Assembly: GCF_900660755.1 (NCBI RefSeq)
Contig: NZ_LR215050.1
Location: forward strand, 558,001 to 622,000
From: Acholeplasma hippikon
GTDB taxonomy: Bacteria > Bacillota_I > Bacilli_A > Acholeplasmatales > Acholeplasmataceae
Direction of reading: 5' to 3'
DNA length: 64,000 bases
Both the position numbers and the translations under genes were made by a program. The notes below the pieces were generated by a model, which was given only the letters and a program-made list of their open reading frames with translations, made no database searches and was not told where the DNA came from. Each line of letters opens with the position of its first letter. Within the stretch, counting starts at the first letter, position 1. Positions 54,073 to 63,299 of the stretch are shown here, piece after piece.

Positions 54073-54739
54073 TTCTTGCCTTCTCTATTTCTCTTAAGCC
54101 ACGCATCCCTTGAGGGATTTTTTTTATAATTTGCTTAAAGAAGAATGTATCTGGTTCTCTATATTTTGGATTATAGCCTAAAACATTCACATATAAACTT
54201 AAGTTATCTTCTGCTTCAGCTAACTTTTCTAAAACTTTAAAAGTTGCTAATGCATCATCTGATGCACGGTGTGCGTTCTCATTTACTAAATTAAAACGCT
54301 CAACTGCATTTAATAATTTATGTGGATATTCATATCTATCCTTATAAACAGCCATACAGTCTAAAATATCATTTTTAATCGCGTAATTTTTAGAAATATA
54401 ACGTTGGTACATATTAAATAAGAATCCGATGTCAAATGCTAAATTATATGCAACGAGTAAAGTTTCATCATCAATTAAGTTATTTAACATGTTAAAGGCG
54501 ATTTCTTCATCAACTCCATCTTTTGCTAGCATTTCATTTGTGATGCCAGTTAAGTTTGTGATAAAGTCAGAAATTGGTTTTTCTTGTTTAATTAATAAAT
54601 CTAGTCTTTCTTTGACTTCATACACTAAATCATTTTTTTCAAGTAGAATCGCCCCTACTTCAATTACACGATCTGAAATTGGAGATAATCCAGTTGTTTC
54701 AAAGTCAAAGATTAAAATTTTCTTATAGTTTAAATTCAT
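54068..54739 (-). CDS. DnaQ-like 3'-5' exonuclease
   Basis: 223 residues of the DEDDh family: ILIFDFETTGLSPISDRVIEV (Exo I), VAYNLAFDIGFLF (Exo II), AHRASDDALATF (Exo III with His). It resembles the epsilon proofreading exonuclease or the PolC exonuclease domain; it may serve proofreading or RNA/DNA trimming. Overlaps the holA stop by 4 bases (ATGA). Confidence 0.88.
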   Translation of the reverse strand: MNLNYKKILIFDFETTGLSPISDRVIEVGAILLEKNDLVYEVKERLDLLIKQEKPISDFITNLTGITNEMLAKDGVDEEIAFNMLNNLIDDETLLVAYNLAFDIGFLFNMYQRYISKNYAIKNDILDCMAVYKDRYEYPHKLLNAVERFNLVNENAHRASDDALATFKVLEKLAEAEDNLSLYVNVLGYNPKYREPDTFFFKQIIKKIPQGMRGLREIEKARK

Positions 54740-55683
54740 TTTAAGTTACCCAATAACAATAACTCAAATCCTAATTTTTCATCTTGTCTACCAGATTTAA
54801 TTAAGACATCAAGTTTTGCTAAGTCCTTTATTGTTTTTTCGATGCGTTTCATATTTTGTTCTTTAGCTTCTTTAATTACATAATATGCTCTTCCAGTTGA
54901 AATCCCTAAACTTTGTGCAATTTGTTCCTGTGATTTACCTTGTTTCATAAAGAAGTATGCTTGATAGATTAAATTTACTGTTTGAAATAAGTGATTAAAG
55001 ATTGTTGAAGGCGGCATTTTTGATGACATTAAATCATCATAAATTGCCACATACTGTCTTGTATCACCTTTTAAAAATGCTGTTGAGAAGGTAAAGATAT
55101 TATCTTCTAATGAACGTGAGACAAGTTGTTCAATTTCTAATCTAGAAATTCTTTTTTCTTCAATCGTGAATAACTTTAATTTTTCAATTTCTTGATGTAA
55201 ATGATAAAGTTCATTTTGTGTTCTTATGGCTAACTCTAAAATTGCATCTTTATCAATGGTATATCCATCCATCAAAAACTGTTCTTCAATATACTTTGGT
55301 AATTGCGTGGAATCAAATGATTTAATTTGATCAATATATGCATGCTTACTTAATGCATCGTAGATTGCGTGCGTTTCATCCATTGCTTTAGCGGCAAATA
55401 CTAAGACAATATCTTCGCTTGGGTTTTCAATATACTTAATTAAATCTTTTAAATCTTCTTTTGCATATTTATTTAAATGTTCAGCATGATTAACAATAAC
55501 CATTTTACTTTGGCTAAAAAAAGATACGGTAAATAGCTCTTGAACTAAATCTGAAAGTTCAAGTTCTTCTGCATCATAAGTGATGATATTGAATTCATCA
55601 ATATTTGACTCTTTTTGATAGTATTTAATTTTTCCATTGACCAAGTAGTCAGAGTCACCCACTAATAAGTAAATTCTTTCCAT
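54736..55683 (-). CDS. holA: DNA polymerase III subunit delta
   Basis: Clamp-loader subunit that opens the sliding clamp. 315 residues. MERIYLLVGDSDYLVNGKIK start, then the HolA fold with EEQFLMDGYTIDKDAILELA and GRAYYVIKEAKEQ. I start at the ATG at 55683; the in-frame GTG at 55695 is within its ribosome site (GTGAGG). Position between comEC and rpsT is the classic Firmicutes arrangement. Confidence 0.9.
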   Translation of the reverse strand: MERIYLLVGDSDYLVNGKIKYYQKESNIDEFNIITYDAEELELSDLVQELFTVSFFSQSKMVIVNHAEHLNKYAKEDLKDLIKYIENPSEDIVLVFAAKAMDETHAIYDALSKHAYIDQIKSFDSTQLPKYIEEQFLMDGYTIDKDAILELAIRTQNELYHLHQEIEKLKLFTIEEKRISRLEIEQLVSRSLEDNIFTFSTAFLKGDTRQYVAIYDDLMSSKMPPSTIFNHLFQTVNLIYQAYFFMKQGKSQEQIAQSLGISTGRAYYVIKEAKEQNMKRIEKTIKDLAKLDVLIKSGRQDEKLGFELLLLGNLK

Positions 55684-55734
55684 ATCGTTCCTCACTTAAG
55701 TTAATTATACACATTTTTTATGAAATAAAAAACA

Positions 55735-57711
55735 CTATGGCGGAAAATTGATGATTTCCTTTTTTTTAAATAAAATTGTACCATCTTTAGATGTTTGATA
55801 AACTTTAATACCTCTTATATTAAATCTATCAAGGACTTCAGTTAATGGAAAATTAAATTTGTTATTTAACTTAACAGAAATAATAGCTATACTTGGTTTA
55901 ACTTTATCTAAAAATATTTGACTACTTGAAGTGATTGAACCATGATGTCCAACTTTTAACACATCTGCTTTAAGTAAGTCCTGATAGGTATCAACATATA
56001 ACTTTTCAGCATCTATACCTAAATCACCTGTAAATAAATAGGTTAAATCATTCACTTTAATTTTAAAAAAGATTGAGTTTTCATTTTTATCTTTTAAATC
56101 TCTTAAAGGCCCTAAAAATGTAAGTTCAAGATTTTTTATTTCAAATAATGTTTCATGTGTTAAATAATGTGTATTTTTAAAATTGATTTGATAATTTAGA
56201 TATCCTGATAAATATAAGTTCTTTACTTTGAAATCTTTTAAAATGGTCTCATAATCGCCTGTATGGTCTAAATCATTATGAGTAAGAATTAAATGATCAA
56301 TTGTTTTAATGCCTTCTAGTTTTAAAAATTCATCAACTTTATTGTAGGCATCTACAACAATTACTTCATGATTTTTAAAAATAACTGCTCCATCCCCTTG
56401 TTTAACATCTAAAAAGTATACGCGATTAGAGATCGGTCTAACAATTAAAAAAGTAAATAATAAAATGAAATACGAAAAAATTAAGTATAACTTCTTATCT
56501 TTTAGATAGTAAGTTCCCACAAACAACAAACCTTCATAAAGAATCATTTTTTCTGTACTCATTCTTTTAACCCTTAAGATAAAATTATAGTTCATTAAAT
56601 AATCAATCATTTTATTTAAAAAATTCTCATAAAGTGTTAATAAATTAATACTTCCAAATAATAGCGTTAACAAAAGAATAGAAATAAAACTATATTTACT
56701 TATATTTTTAAATAACGGCATTAAAAGTAGAAAGATATTTAATTCATAACTAAACTTAATTTGAAATGGTATGAAAATCAAAATAGATAAAATATAACTA
56801 AAAATTTTGTTATCTATATCAACAAAGTAAAATAAAAAAGTATATAGAAAAATTAAATTGTAATGATCTTTAAAGATGATATAAGGATTTATTAAAATAA
56901 GTATGATGAGTATAAGCGATTGTTTATCAAGATAACTTAGTTTAAGATGATTTTTATCATCAACATAAAGTATTATATTTTCGATAAGTACATATAAAAC
57001 GATAAAACTTTTTCCTACTGAATAAAAGGAAGTTAAAATAACAATAATCCATACTAACTTCTTTCTTTCATCAATGTCAAAGTAGTAAAGTATTTTTTTA
57101 ATAAGTAGAATTATCAACATGAGGGTAATTGAATTTAACCCAAACAAATGACTTAATTCATTAAGTTCTAAAATAGGCTCATCCATGATGAGTCGAATCA
57201 AAATATGATTCAAATCCAACTTTAAACCATGCATTTTAAGTTCAATATTTGGATTAACTATTTTGTATTTAATTCCTTTAGTTAAATAGTAATTTATTTC
57301 ATTAAAACCATTTGGAATCGTATTTTCATCAAATGGTTTTAATGTCCCCTTAACCTTAACTAAACTAAATAATTCATAAGATGAATCATCATATAATAAA
57401 AATGTTTCATATCCATTTGTTAGTTCATATGTATAACCATATGGGCTATTTTCTATATGGCTGATCATGTAAATGCCATCTATTTTAGTTTTTGTTATAT
57501 GAAAACTTAACATCGGTATCATTAAAAATATAAGCAAAAATAAAGTTAACTTAAGATTCAAACTTCTTCTAGATAAATATAAGTATGTAAAAAATATAAA
57601 AAAGAAAATTGGTTTTAACAAACTTAATATAAATAAAATACTTAATAAAAAATATAAGTGAAACGCTCTATAAGGTAAGGTAAACTTTAAGTTTTTCAAG
57701 AGTCTTTTCAC
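55735..57711 (-). CDS. comEC: DNA uptake channel protein ComEC
   Basis: 658 residues. About ten membrane helices in residues 1-420 form the Competence domain, with an outside part near 85-150. The C-terminal 230 residues are a metallo-beta-lactamase domain: FLDVKQGDGAVI, LTHNDLDHTGDY (HxxxDH), FTGDLG and KVGHHGSITSSS. It carries single-stranded DNA across the membrane. It starts at GTG (57711), overlapping the comEA end by 44 bases; a nearby TTG (57699) is an alternative start. Confidence 0.9.
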   Translation of the reverse strand: MKRLLKNLKFTLPYRAFHLYFLLSILFILSLLKPIFFFIFFTYLYLSRRSLNLKLTLFLLIFLMIPMLSFHITKTKIDGIYMISHIENSPYGYTYELTNGYETFLLYDDSSYELFSLVKVKGTLKPFDENTIPNGFNEINYYLTKGIKYKIVNPNIELKMHGLKLDLNHILIRLIMDEPILELNELSHLFGLNSITLMLIILLIKKILYYFDIDERKKLVWIIVILTSFYSVGKSFIVLYVLIENIILYVDDKNHLKLSYLDKQSLILIILILINPYIIFKDHYNLIFLYTFLFYFVDIDNKIFSYILSILIFIPFQIKFSYELNIFLLLMPLFKNISKYSFISILLLTLLFGSINLLTLYENFLNKMIDYLMNYNFILRVKRMSTEKMILYEGLLFVGTYYLKDKKLYLIFSYFILLFTFLIVRPISNRVYFLDVKQGDGAVIFKNHEVIVVDAYNKVDEFLKLEGIKTIDHLILTHNDLDHTGDYETILKDFKVKNLYLSGYLNYQINFKNTHYLTHETLFEIKNLELTFLGPLRDLKDKNENSIFFKIKVNDLTYLFTGDLGIDAEKLYVDTYQDLLKADVLKVGHHGSITSSSQIFLDKVKPSIAIISVKLNNKFNFPLTEVLDRFNIRGIKVYQTSKDGTILFKKKEIINFPP

Positions 57712-58168
57712 CTATGCCACTAATGTTTATTAATTCATCTAGTGAACGAAATGAAGTATGTTCTTTTCTATAGATTAAAATATCTAACGCTTTTGTTTCA
57801 CTGATATATGGTATTTTAATTAATTCATCATAGCTTGCTGTATTTAAGTTTAGTTTAACAACCTTTTCTACAAGTTTCTTCTCATATTCAGGAATTGTAT
57901 ATTTTTCTTTAGCAACAATACTCTTTAAATCTAATGATTCAATGTTTGCATATGGCGTTAATCCTCCAGCTAGATGTATTAAATATCCAAGCGTTTTATT
58001 GTTACCTTGAAGAATATAAGTACCAGGAAAATTCACTGCTCCATCAATATAAACTGATATTTCTTTAGACTCTAAGGGAATAATTTCTTTTTTTGTTTCT
58101 TTTGGATAAAAATAAATCATTATGCAAATAAACAAGAAAAGTAAAATATAAAATCTATGTTTTTTCAA
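57668..58168 (-). CDS. comEA: DNA receptor ComEA
   Basis: 166 residues: one N-terminal membrane helix (5-20), an SLBB-like domain (VYIDGAVNFPGTYIL) and a C-terminal helix-hairpin-helix DNA-binding pair (LNLNTASYDELIKIPYI, LDELINISGIGEKTLEKL). It binds duplex DNA outside the cell and hands it to ComEC. The start is TTG at 58168 with GGAGG upstream, inside the hairpin described at 58169-58209. Confidence 0.9.
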   Translation of the reverse strand: MKKHRFYILLFLFICIMIYFYPKETKKEIIPLESKEISVYIDGAVNFPGTYILQGNNKTLGYLIHLAGGLTPYANIESLDLKSIVAKEKYTIPEYEKKLVEKVVKLNLNTASYDELIKIPYISETKALDILIYRKEHTSFRSLDELINISGIGEKTLEKLKVYLTL

Positions 58169-58209
58169 AATAAAAAACCTCCTTCATAACTATAATTATG
58201 AAAAAGGTT
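58169..58209 (-). promoter_or_regulatory. Hairpin overlapping the comEA ribosome-binding site
   Basis: On the minus strand AACCU and AGGUU pair, then a 2x2 internal loop, then UUCAUAA/UUAUGAA around a six-base loop. The 3' arm contains the comEA GGAGG, and UUUUUUAUUUUG leads to the TTG start. The same element can be a terminator of the methyltransferase transcript and a brake on comEA-comEC translation. Confidence 0.6.
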
Positions 58210-58220
58210 ATTTTTTACTT

Positions 58221-58865
58221 TTATTTTCTACAGATTAAGTAAACTTTACGATCATCAAAACCATTAATTTTAGAAACTTTAAAGCCAACTTCTTTTAATG
58301 TATCCACATAATAAGATACAGGGTAATAATATTGACTCACCTTGTATTCACCTTCAAACTCACCATTATATACTTTAATATCATGACGAATTTTAGTGCC
58401 TTTTGTTTCTACCTTCCAAGTGTACATAAAATAATCATCATTTTCTGTTTCTATTTCATTCACTGGTGAATGATATAAATCAAGAATTAATGTTCCATTT
58501 GGTGTTAGGCCATTATACATATTTTTAGCGATTGTTTTAATCCCCATAAAATAGTGGAAGACATCTAATAGTGCGATGATTGTTTTAAATTGTCTAGGTA
58601 ATGGTTTTTTTAGATCGTGTTCATATAAATCTGCATTTATATTTAATTCTTCTAAGCGTTGTTTTGCAAGACTTAACATATGTGAATTAATATCTACCCC
58701 TACCATACGATAGCCTTTAGAAGCCAAATTCGTAAGAATATGACCTGAGCCACACCCTGCATCTAATACTTCTTCATTTTTATCAATATATGGTAAAAGT
58801 GGTTTTAATAATTCATCAAAATTTACATCTTCCTGCAAAAAATCATATAAATGTTCAAAGCCCAT
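58221..58865 (-). CDS. SAM-dependent methyltransferase (YqeM-like)
   Basis: 214 residues, class I methyltransferase: VLDAGCGSGHILTNLASKGY (SAM loop), MVGVDINSHMLSLA, IIALLDVFHYF. It lies between rsfS and comEA, the place of yqeM in Bacillus. Substrate unknown. Confidence 0.88.
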   Translation of the reverse strand: MGFEHLYDFLQEDVNFDELLKPLLPYIDKNEEVLDAGCGSGHILTNLASKGYRMVGVDINSHMLSLAKQRLEELNINADLYEHDLKKPLPRQFKTIIALLDVFHYFMGIKTIAKNMYNGLTPNGTLILDLYHSPVNEIETENDDYFMYTWKVETKGTKIRHDIKVYNGEFEGEYKVSQYYYPVSYYVDTLKEVGFKVSKINGFDDRKVYLICRK

Positions 58866-58873
58866 AGCTAACC

Positions 58874-59194
58874 TTATTTGATTTCTTTTCTTAATTCCAT
58901 GAAACGTTTATCAAATCCATAGAATTCTCTGTCTTTTTCAGTAAATAAATGAACAACAACATCTCCTAAGTCAATTAAAGTCCAACCTGTGTTTCCTTTG
59001 TTGCCTTCGATTGCACGTAAGTTTTCTTTTAGTTCTTTACCGAAATAACCAATTGCAGCTTGACCAGCACGTTCGTTTACTGTCGCTACAACGAAATAAT
59101 CATAGTAAGGTGATTTTTCTAAGAATTCATAAACAGCAATATCTTTACCATTTACTTTTTCTAATAATTCAATTGATTTTTTTAATAAGTCCAT
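58874..59194 (-). CDS. rsfS: Ribosome silencing factor RsfS
   Basis: 106 residues of the RsfS/YbeB family (Iojap). It binds uL14 and blocks subunit joining when nutrients are short. Blocks: NGKDIAVYEFLEKSPYYDYF, EGNKGNTGWTLIDLGDVVVH and FTEKDREFYGFDKRF. Three bases after yqeK. Confidence 0.94.
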   Translation of the reverse strand: MDLLKKSIELLEKVNGKDIAVYEFLEKSPYYDYFVVATVNERAGQAAIGYFGKELKENLRAIEGNKGNTGWTLIDLGDVVVHLFTEKDREFYGFDKRFMELRKEIK

Positions 59195-59196
59195 TG

Positions 59197-59751
59197 TTAC
59201 ACTCCTTTTAATTCTTGGATAATACTATCCACTTCTAAAGGATAATTATACCCTTCGTTTTTAACATGTAATTTATAATCTTCTAAGTATTTTATAATTG
59301 CTAAATCTAATGATTCAAATGATAGTTTTCTAAGTTCATCGACAAGTAGAAAATTTCTACTTGGTTCTGTCTTATCAGCAATCAAAATGATTTTATCTAA
59401 TAATGACATCTTAGGTTTACCCCATACATGATTATAGATTGCACTTAAAATTTCAGGATCATGAATTTCATACTTTTGTTCTAATAATCTTGAAGCGCTA
59501 ATTGCATGATACATCACTTCAAAACCTTCATACTTTTTCAATTCTTCTTGGGTTAAAAAACTCATTTGATATGCTTTATCATCATATTTTGTGTAATCGT
59601 GAAAAAGTGCTGCAATTTCTGCCCTTTTCTCATCTACATGATATCTTTTAGCTAACATTACTGCAGTATCTCTTACACCTAAAATATGCAAGAATCGATC
59701 ATATCGATCTTTATATTTTTCTTTTACATCTAAATAGATTTTATCAATCAT
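59197..59751 (-). CDS. yqeK: YqeK HD-domain phosphohydrolase
   Basis: 184 residues, HD domain: RFLHILGVRDTAVMLAKRY, ALFHDYTKYDDKAYQ, YHAISASRLLEQKY and ILIADKTEPSR. YqeK proteins hydrolyse diadenosine tetraphosphate symmetrically. Overlaps the yqeH stop by 4 bases. In Bacillus it follows nadD, which is absent here. Confidence 0.92.
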   Translation of the reverse strand: MIDKIYLDVKEKYKDRYDRFLHILGVRDTAVMLAKRYHVDEKRAEIAALFHDYTKYDDKAYQMSFLTQEELKKYEGFEVMYHAISASRLLEQKYEIHDPEILSAIYNHVWGKPKMSLLDKIILIADKTEPSRNFLLVDELRKLSFESLDLAIIKYLEDYKLHVKNEGYNYPLEVDSIIQELKGV

Positions 59752-60776
59752 CTAAAGAACCCTTCTGTTAAACTTACATGTAACTTAGGATGCGCAATCA
59801 CGCGAACGGTTGCTGGTCCAGTTACTTGTAAAATGCCAAAGTCTGCCATTGTAATTTGATATTTTTTATCATCTTTTAGTACATAGTCTTTATAGCCATA
59901 TTTTTCAAAGACAACATCGAACACTTGGTTTTTTTCTAAAATTGATAATGCTTTATCAGCTTTAGAAAGTTGATGTTTGACATTATCCTTTACATATAAA
60001 ACAGATTTTACTGTACCTTTTATTACACTTAATCCTAAAATACCACCGATTAAAATTGCATCGTCAGTTTCTAATATGCCATTTCTAGGTTTAAACTGTT
60101 TTGTTGGTAAAATTTCTTTATATACATCATATGGTAAGAATTCATGTAAATATCCGCTTTGGTATAACCCAGGTGTATCATAAATATTTACATTTTCTAG
60201 TTTACCTGAAAGAATGGTTTGCGTTAATGCAGCTTTAGGTAATACAATTGCATCTTTATTACCCGTTAAGGACTTAAAGATTGTTGTCTTACCACTATTT
60301 TGTAAACCGATTAAGTAAACATCTTCATATCTTTTATTTAAAATATATGATTTTAATTCTTCAATATCATATGGATTAATTGCACTCATAAGAATAATCT
60401 CATCATATGCAACTCTAAATTCTTTAAAGCGCTTTTTAATATTTCCTAATAAAATTGACTTTGAAGTTGCATCAGGCAATAAATCAATTTGGTTAATTAA
60501 ATAGATAACTTTATAATCATCATTCAATCTTTTAACAGGTGAAGTTAAAAGTGTGTCTAAATAAAGTACACTTGAAACAACAACAATTAAAGAATCTTTT
60601 TTGAATGTAGGTAACTCATCTGGATGGAAATGTCCTTCTGCTTTACCATAATGCATTAATCTAAAACAATTTTGACAAAATACTTGATCGCTTGATTTCG
60701 CATATCCAACAGCTTCTTTATCATGGCTTTGGATGGCTGCACCACAGCCAATACATCTATTCATGCTTTTCTGCAT
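59748..60776 (-). CDS. yqeH: Ribosome biogenesis GTPase YqeH
   Basis: 342 residues. N-terminal zinc finger (CIGCGAA and FCQNCFRL), then a circularly permuted GTPase: NQIDLL (G4) comes before GLQNSGKTT (G1) and DTPG (G3). It acts in 30S assembly. Overlaps the yqeG end by 20 bases. ATG at 60776; the ATG at 60764 is an alternative start. Confidence 0.93.
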   Translation of the reverse strand: MQKSMNRCIGCGAAIQSHDKEAVGYAKSSDQVFCQNCFRLMHYGKAEGHFHPDELPTFKKDSLIVVVSSVLYLDTLLTSPVKRLNDDYKVIYLINQIDLLPDATSKSILLGNIKKRFKEFRVAYDEIILMSAINPYDIEELKSYILNKRYEDVYLIGLQNSGKTTIFKSLTGNKDAIVLPKAALTQTILSGKLENVNIYDTPGLYQSGYLHEFLPYDVYKEILPTKQFKPRNGILETDDAILIGGILGLSVIKGTVKSVLYVKDNVKHQLSKADKALSILEKNQVFDVVFEKYGYKDYVLKDDKKYQITMADFGILQVTGPATVRVIAHPKLHVSLTEGFFR

Positions 60777-61305
60777 AAGCTCTTAATACCTCATCATATT
60801 CTTTAGGGGATTTAACCTTTATTCTATTTAGGAAATACTTTTCTAATTTTCGATTGATACGAGTAGAAAGTCTATCTGATTTACGTAAAACTGCTTCTAC
60901 TAAAATCGTTTTAAACTTCATACGGTTGCCACCAAAGACGTCAGTCATGAGTTGATCACCAATCATCGCAACCTCATTTGATGAAAAATTGATTTTCTTT
61001 AGTGCTTTTTTGAATCCTACTTTTAATGGTTTTCTCGCAAATGACACAAAAGTAAAATGTGAACCAACCGCATTTAATACTCTTTCATTTCTTGAGTTAG
61101 AAATAATAACGACTTTAAAATCGTTTTCTAATTCATTTAAAAATTCTATTGCTTTCACTTCTAGTTTAGTTTGATCATAGTTGATAATCGTATTATCTAA
61201 GTCAAAAAGCAGAGCTTTAATTCCCTGCTTTTTCAACTCATCATATGAGATATCATAGATTGATTTTACGTATAAATTTGGAATACATTTTTTGTAAATA
61301 GCCAT
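60757..61305 (-). CDS. yqeG: HAD-family phosphatase YqeG
   Basis: 182 residues of the YqeG/IIIA subfamily: LLFDLDNTIINYD (nucleophile Asp), VVIISNSRNE, and ARKPLKVGFKKAL with MIGDQLMTDVFGGNRMKFK. The substrate is unknown; the mitochondrial relative PTPMT-like PGP phosphatase Gep4 shares this fold, so a role in phosphatidylglycerol synthesis is possible with pgsA. It starts on the last base of the greA stop. Confidence 0.9.
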   Translation of the reverse strand: MAIYKKCIPNLYVKSIYDISYDELKKQGIKALLFDLDNTIINYDQTKLEVKAIEFLNELENDFKVVIISNSRNERVLNAVGSHFTFVSFARKPLKVGFKKALKKINFSSNEVAMIGDQLMTDVFGGNRMKFKTILVEAVLRKSDRLSTRINRKLEKYFLNRIKVKSPKEYDEVLRAYAEKHE

Positions 61306-61787
61306 TATTTAATTGATAAAATCTCAACTTGGAACGTCTTACCAGTTTCTGATTTAACTGTAACAACATCTCCAACCGTTCTGCCTTTGATTGATTTTCC
61401 TAGTGGTGAGTCAATAGAAACTTTTTTATTTTTTGGATCTGATTCAATTGTACCTACGATATGATAAGTATCTTCTAAATCTCTACCAATACCTAGATAT
61501 TTAATTGTAACTTCTTTACCTAAGTTAACTGCTGAAGAGTCGTTTGATTCTTTAATAATTTTAACGTTTTTGATAATTGTTTCAATTTCTAGAATACGCG
61601 CTTCAATTCTTGCTTGTTCATTTCTTGCTGCATCATAGTCAGCATTTTCTGATAAGTCCCCTTGTTCACGTGCTTCTTTTAAAGCTTCTAGATTTTCTTT
61701 ACGTTTGACGTCTTTTAAATCTTCTAATTCTAATTTTAAAGCGTCTAAACCGGCTTGAGTTAATTCAAATAATTTTTTTTGTGACAT
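61305..61787 (-). CDS. greA: Transcription elongation factor GreA
   Basis: 160 residues: N-terminal coiled coil (LKDVKRKENLEALKEAREQG, then DLSENADYDAARNEQA with the tip acids) and C-terminal FKBP-like domain. It rescues backtracked RNA polymerase. The promoter has an extended -10 (TGTTATAAT) about 30 bases upstream. Confidence 0.96.
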   Translation of the reverse strand: MSQKKLFELTQAGLDALKLELEDLKDVKRKENLEALKEAREQGDLSENADYDAARNEQARIEARILEIETIIKNVKIIKESNDSSAVNLGKEVTIKYLGIGRDLEDTYHIVGTIESDPKNKKVSIDSPLGKSIKGRTVGDVVTVKSETGKTFQVEILSIK

Positions 61788-61818
61788 ATTTGACTCCTTT
61801 TTATTTTCAATAAGTATT

Positions 61819-61835
61819 ATAACATTAAATGTTAT
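61819..61835 (-). promoter_or_regulatory. Inverted repeat and -10 of greA
   Basis: ATAACATT-A-AATGTTAT includes the greA extended -10 (TGTTATAAT). The -35 is poor. Perfect 8-base arms. Confidence 0.5.
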
Positions 61836-61837
61836 TT

Positions 61838-62485
61838 CTAAAACATAATTGTATGTTTTCTTAAGGATTTTTGTACTTGTTTATGGTTTTTCATGACTAA
61901 ATCTAATTTTTTATAGAAGGCTGCTTGATGATTAGGTACTAATAAATGACAATATTCATGAAGTAACACATAATATAAGTAAATTGGGTCGAGTTTTGCT
62001 AAAAACGAATTAATCGTAATTGTTTTTTTGTAAATTTGACATGAACCATATTTTGTTTTTAGTGGTTTTACAATGATTGGAACAAGTGTTAGACCTAACT
62101 TATTTAAATCATTAACTAAATTTGGTGTTAATGTTTCAATCATTTTAAGTGTTTCATTTTTATAAATTTCAAACATGTTTTTTTCAGTTTGAGCTAACCC
62201 ATCAAAAAATACATCAATTGATAGTTCTTTGCCCCATAACTGATATTTTTTAACTTCTACTTTGGATTGTTTTTTATTTTTAAGCTTTAAAATTTTATCA
62301 AAGTTTATATCAATAGCATAAATGATATTTTCTTTTGATAAACGTTCATTTGCAGTAACAACTAAAACATTATTTTTAAATCTAAAGTAGATATGCTTGA
62401 TTTTTTTGTAATGAATTTCATATGAAAGTGATATATCGCGCTTTTCATATGTTCCACTTAACACTTTATTTTTTCTTTGAAACAC
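61838..62485 (-). CDS. YgjP-like zinc metallopeptidase (M48-type)
   Basis: 215 residues with the zinc motif LLHEYCHLLVPNHQAAFYKKL (HExxH) and the preceding KTKYGSCQIYKKTITINSFL, a standard YgjP/WLM-type signature. Cytosolic; role unknown, often near restriction or stress genes. It starts at GTG (62485) with GGAG upstream, overlapping the O-methyltransferase end by 20 bases. Confidence 0.87.
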   Translation of the reverse strand: MFQRKNKVLSGTYEKRDISLSYEIHYKKIKHIYFRFKNNVLVVTANERLSKENIIYAIDINFDKILKLKNKKQSKVEVKKYQLWGKELSIDVFFDGLAQTEKNMFEIYKNETLKMIETLTPNLVNDLNKLGLTLVPIIVKPLKTKYGSCQIYKKTITINSFLAKLDPIYLYYVLLHEYCHLLVPNHQAAFYKKLDLVMKNHKQVQKSLRKHTIMF

Positions 62486-63035
62486 TTAGTCCGTCTCCAA
62501 CTTCTGGTAGAATAATTGAATCAAAATCTTTGTTTTCTATTAAGAAAGTTTTAAATGCTTCTAATTTTCTTAATAAGGCTTTTGTATTTCTATTTTTAAC
62601 ATCTTCTATTTTTAATTGATGGAATGAGATGTTATCACAAATAATTGCACTATCTGTGTTTAAATTATGTTTGAACTTTTCAAAAAACTTTTGATATTGG
62701 CTTTTTGCAGCATCAATAAAGATTAAATCATACTTATCAGTTAACCCTTCATACAGTAGTGCATCTTCATCATAGATTGTTACATTGGCGTTAAATGTTT
62801 TAACCCATTTTTTTGCTTCTACGATACGTTCAGGATCTCTTTCAAAAGTGTCAACAACGGTGTTTTCTAGTGAAAAGCATATGGCACTATAACCATATGC
62901 TGTTCCAATTTCTAGAATTTTTTTAACGTTATTTTTTCTAATGTAATCAATGATATATGCTAAGCCTTCATCAGTAATGATTGGAATATCTCTTTCCAAA
63001 CAATACTGTTTGAATTCATTAAGCTTCGATGTCAT
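62466..63035 (-). CDS. O-methyltransferase (YrrM-like)
   Basis: 189 residues of the COMT-like class I family: KKILEIGTAYGYSAICFSL, FIDAAKSQYQKFFEKF, IICDNISF. In Bacillus YrrM methylates 5-hydroxyuridine in tRNA to 5-methoxyuridine and lies in the same neighbourhood. Overlaps the DUF1292 gene by 17 bases. Confidence 0.88.
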   Translation of the reverse strand: MTSKLNEFKQYCLERDIPIITDEGLAYIIDYIRKNNVKKILEIGTAYGYSAICFSLENTVVDTFERDPERIVEAKKWVKTFNANVTIYDEDALLYEGLTDKYDLIFIDAAKSQYQKFFEKFKHNLNTDSAIICDNISFHQLKIEDVKNRNTKALLRKLEAFKTFLIENKDFDSIILPEVGDGLSVSKKK

Positions 63036-63297
63036 CTTCAGATTCTTCAGCTTCTAAATCTTTTTGATATTGTTCAAACACTCTATCAACTAATTCCCAT
63101 TCTTCTTCAGTTTCAATATCTAATAGTTCGCCTTCTTCAGGAGTAGCACCTTCAACATATCTTGCTGCTGAAATCTCTTTTGATTCATCAAATTCAAAAA
63201 CTACATAGTTTTTTCCATTTTCTGAGAATGTAAAAATAATTGTTACGATTTCTTCTTTATCATCTGAGATGATTGATAATTTATCTAATACGTCCAT
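63019..63297 (-). CDS. DUF1292 (YrzB-like) protein
   Basis: 92 residues, acidic: EEIVTIIFTFSENGKNYVVF, AARYVEGATPEEGELLDIET. Small conserved Firmicutes protein that always sits after alaS-ruvX. Function unknown. Confidence 0.88.
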   Translation of the reverse strand: MDVLDKLSIISDDKEEIVTIIFTFSENGKNYVVFEFDESKEISAARYVEGATPEEGELLDIETEEEWELVDRVFEQYQKDLEAEESEDDIEA

Positions 63298-63299
63298 TT

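Noticed and set aside
61819-61835. ATAACAT/ATGTTAT as a shared operator motif
   Set aside because: Its recurrence near greA, hup and the 671-residue protein gene is largely explained by the TGTTATAAT extended -10.
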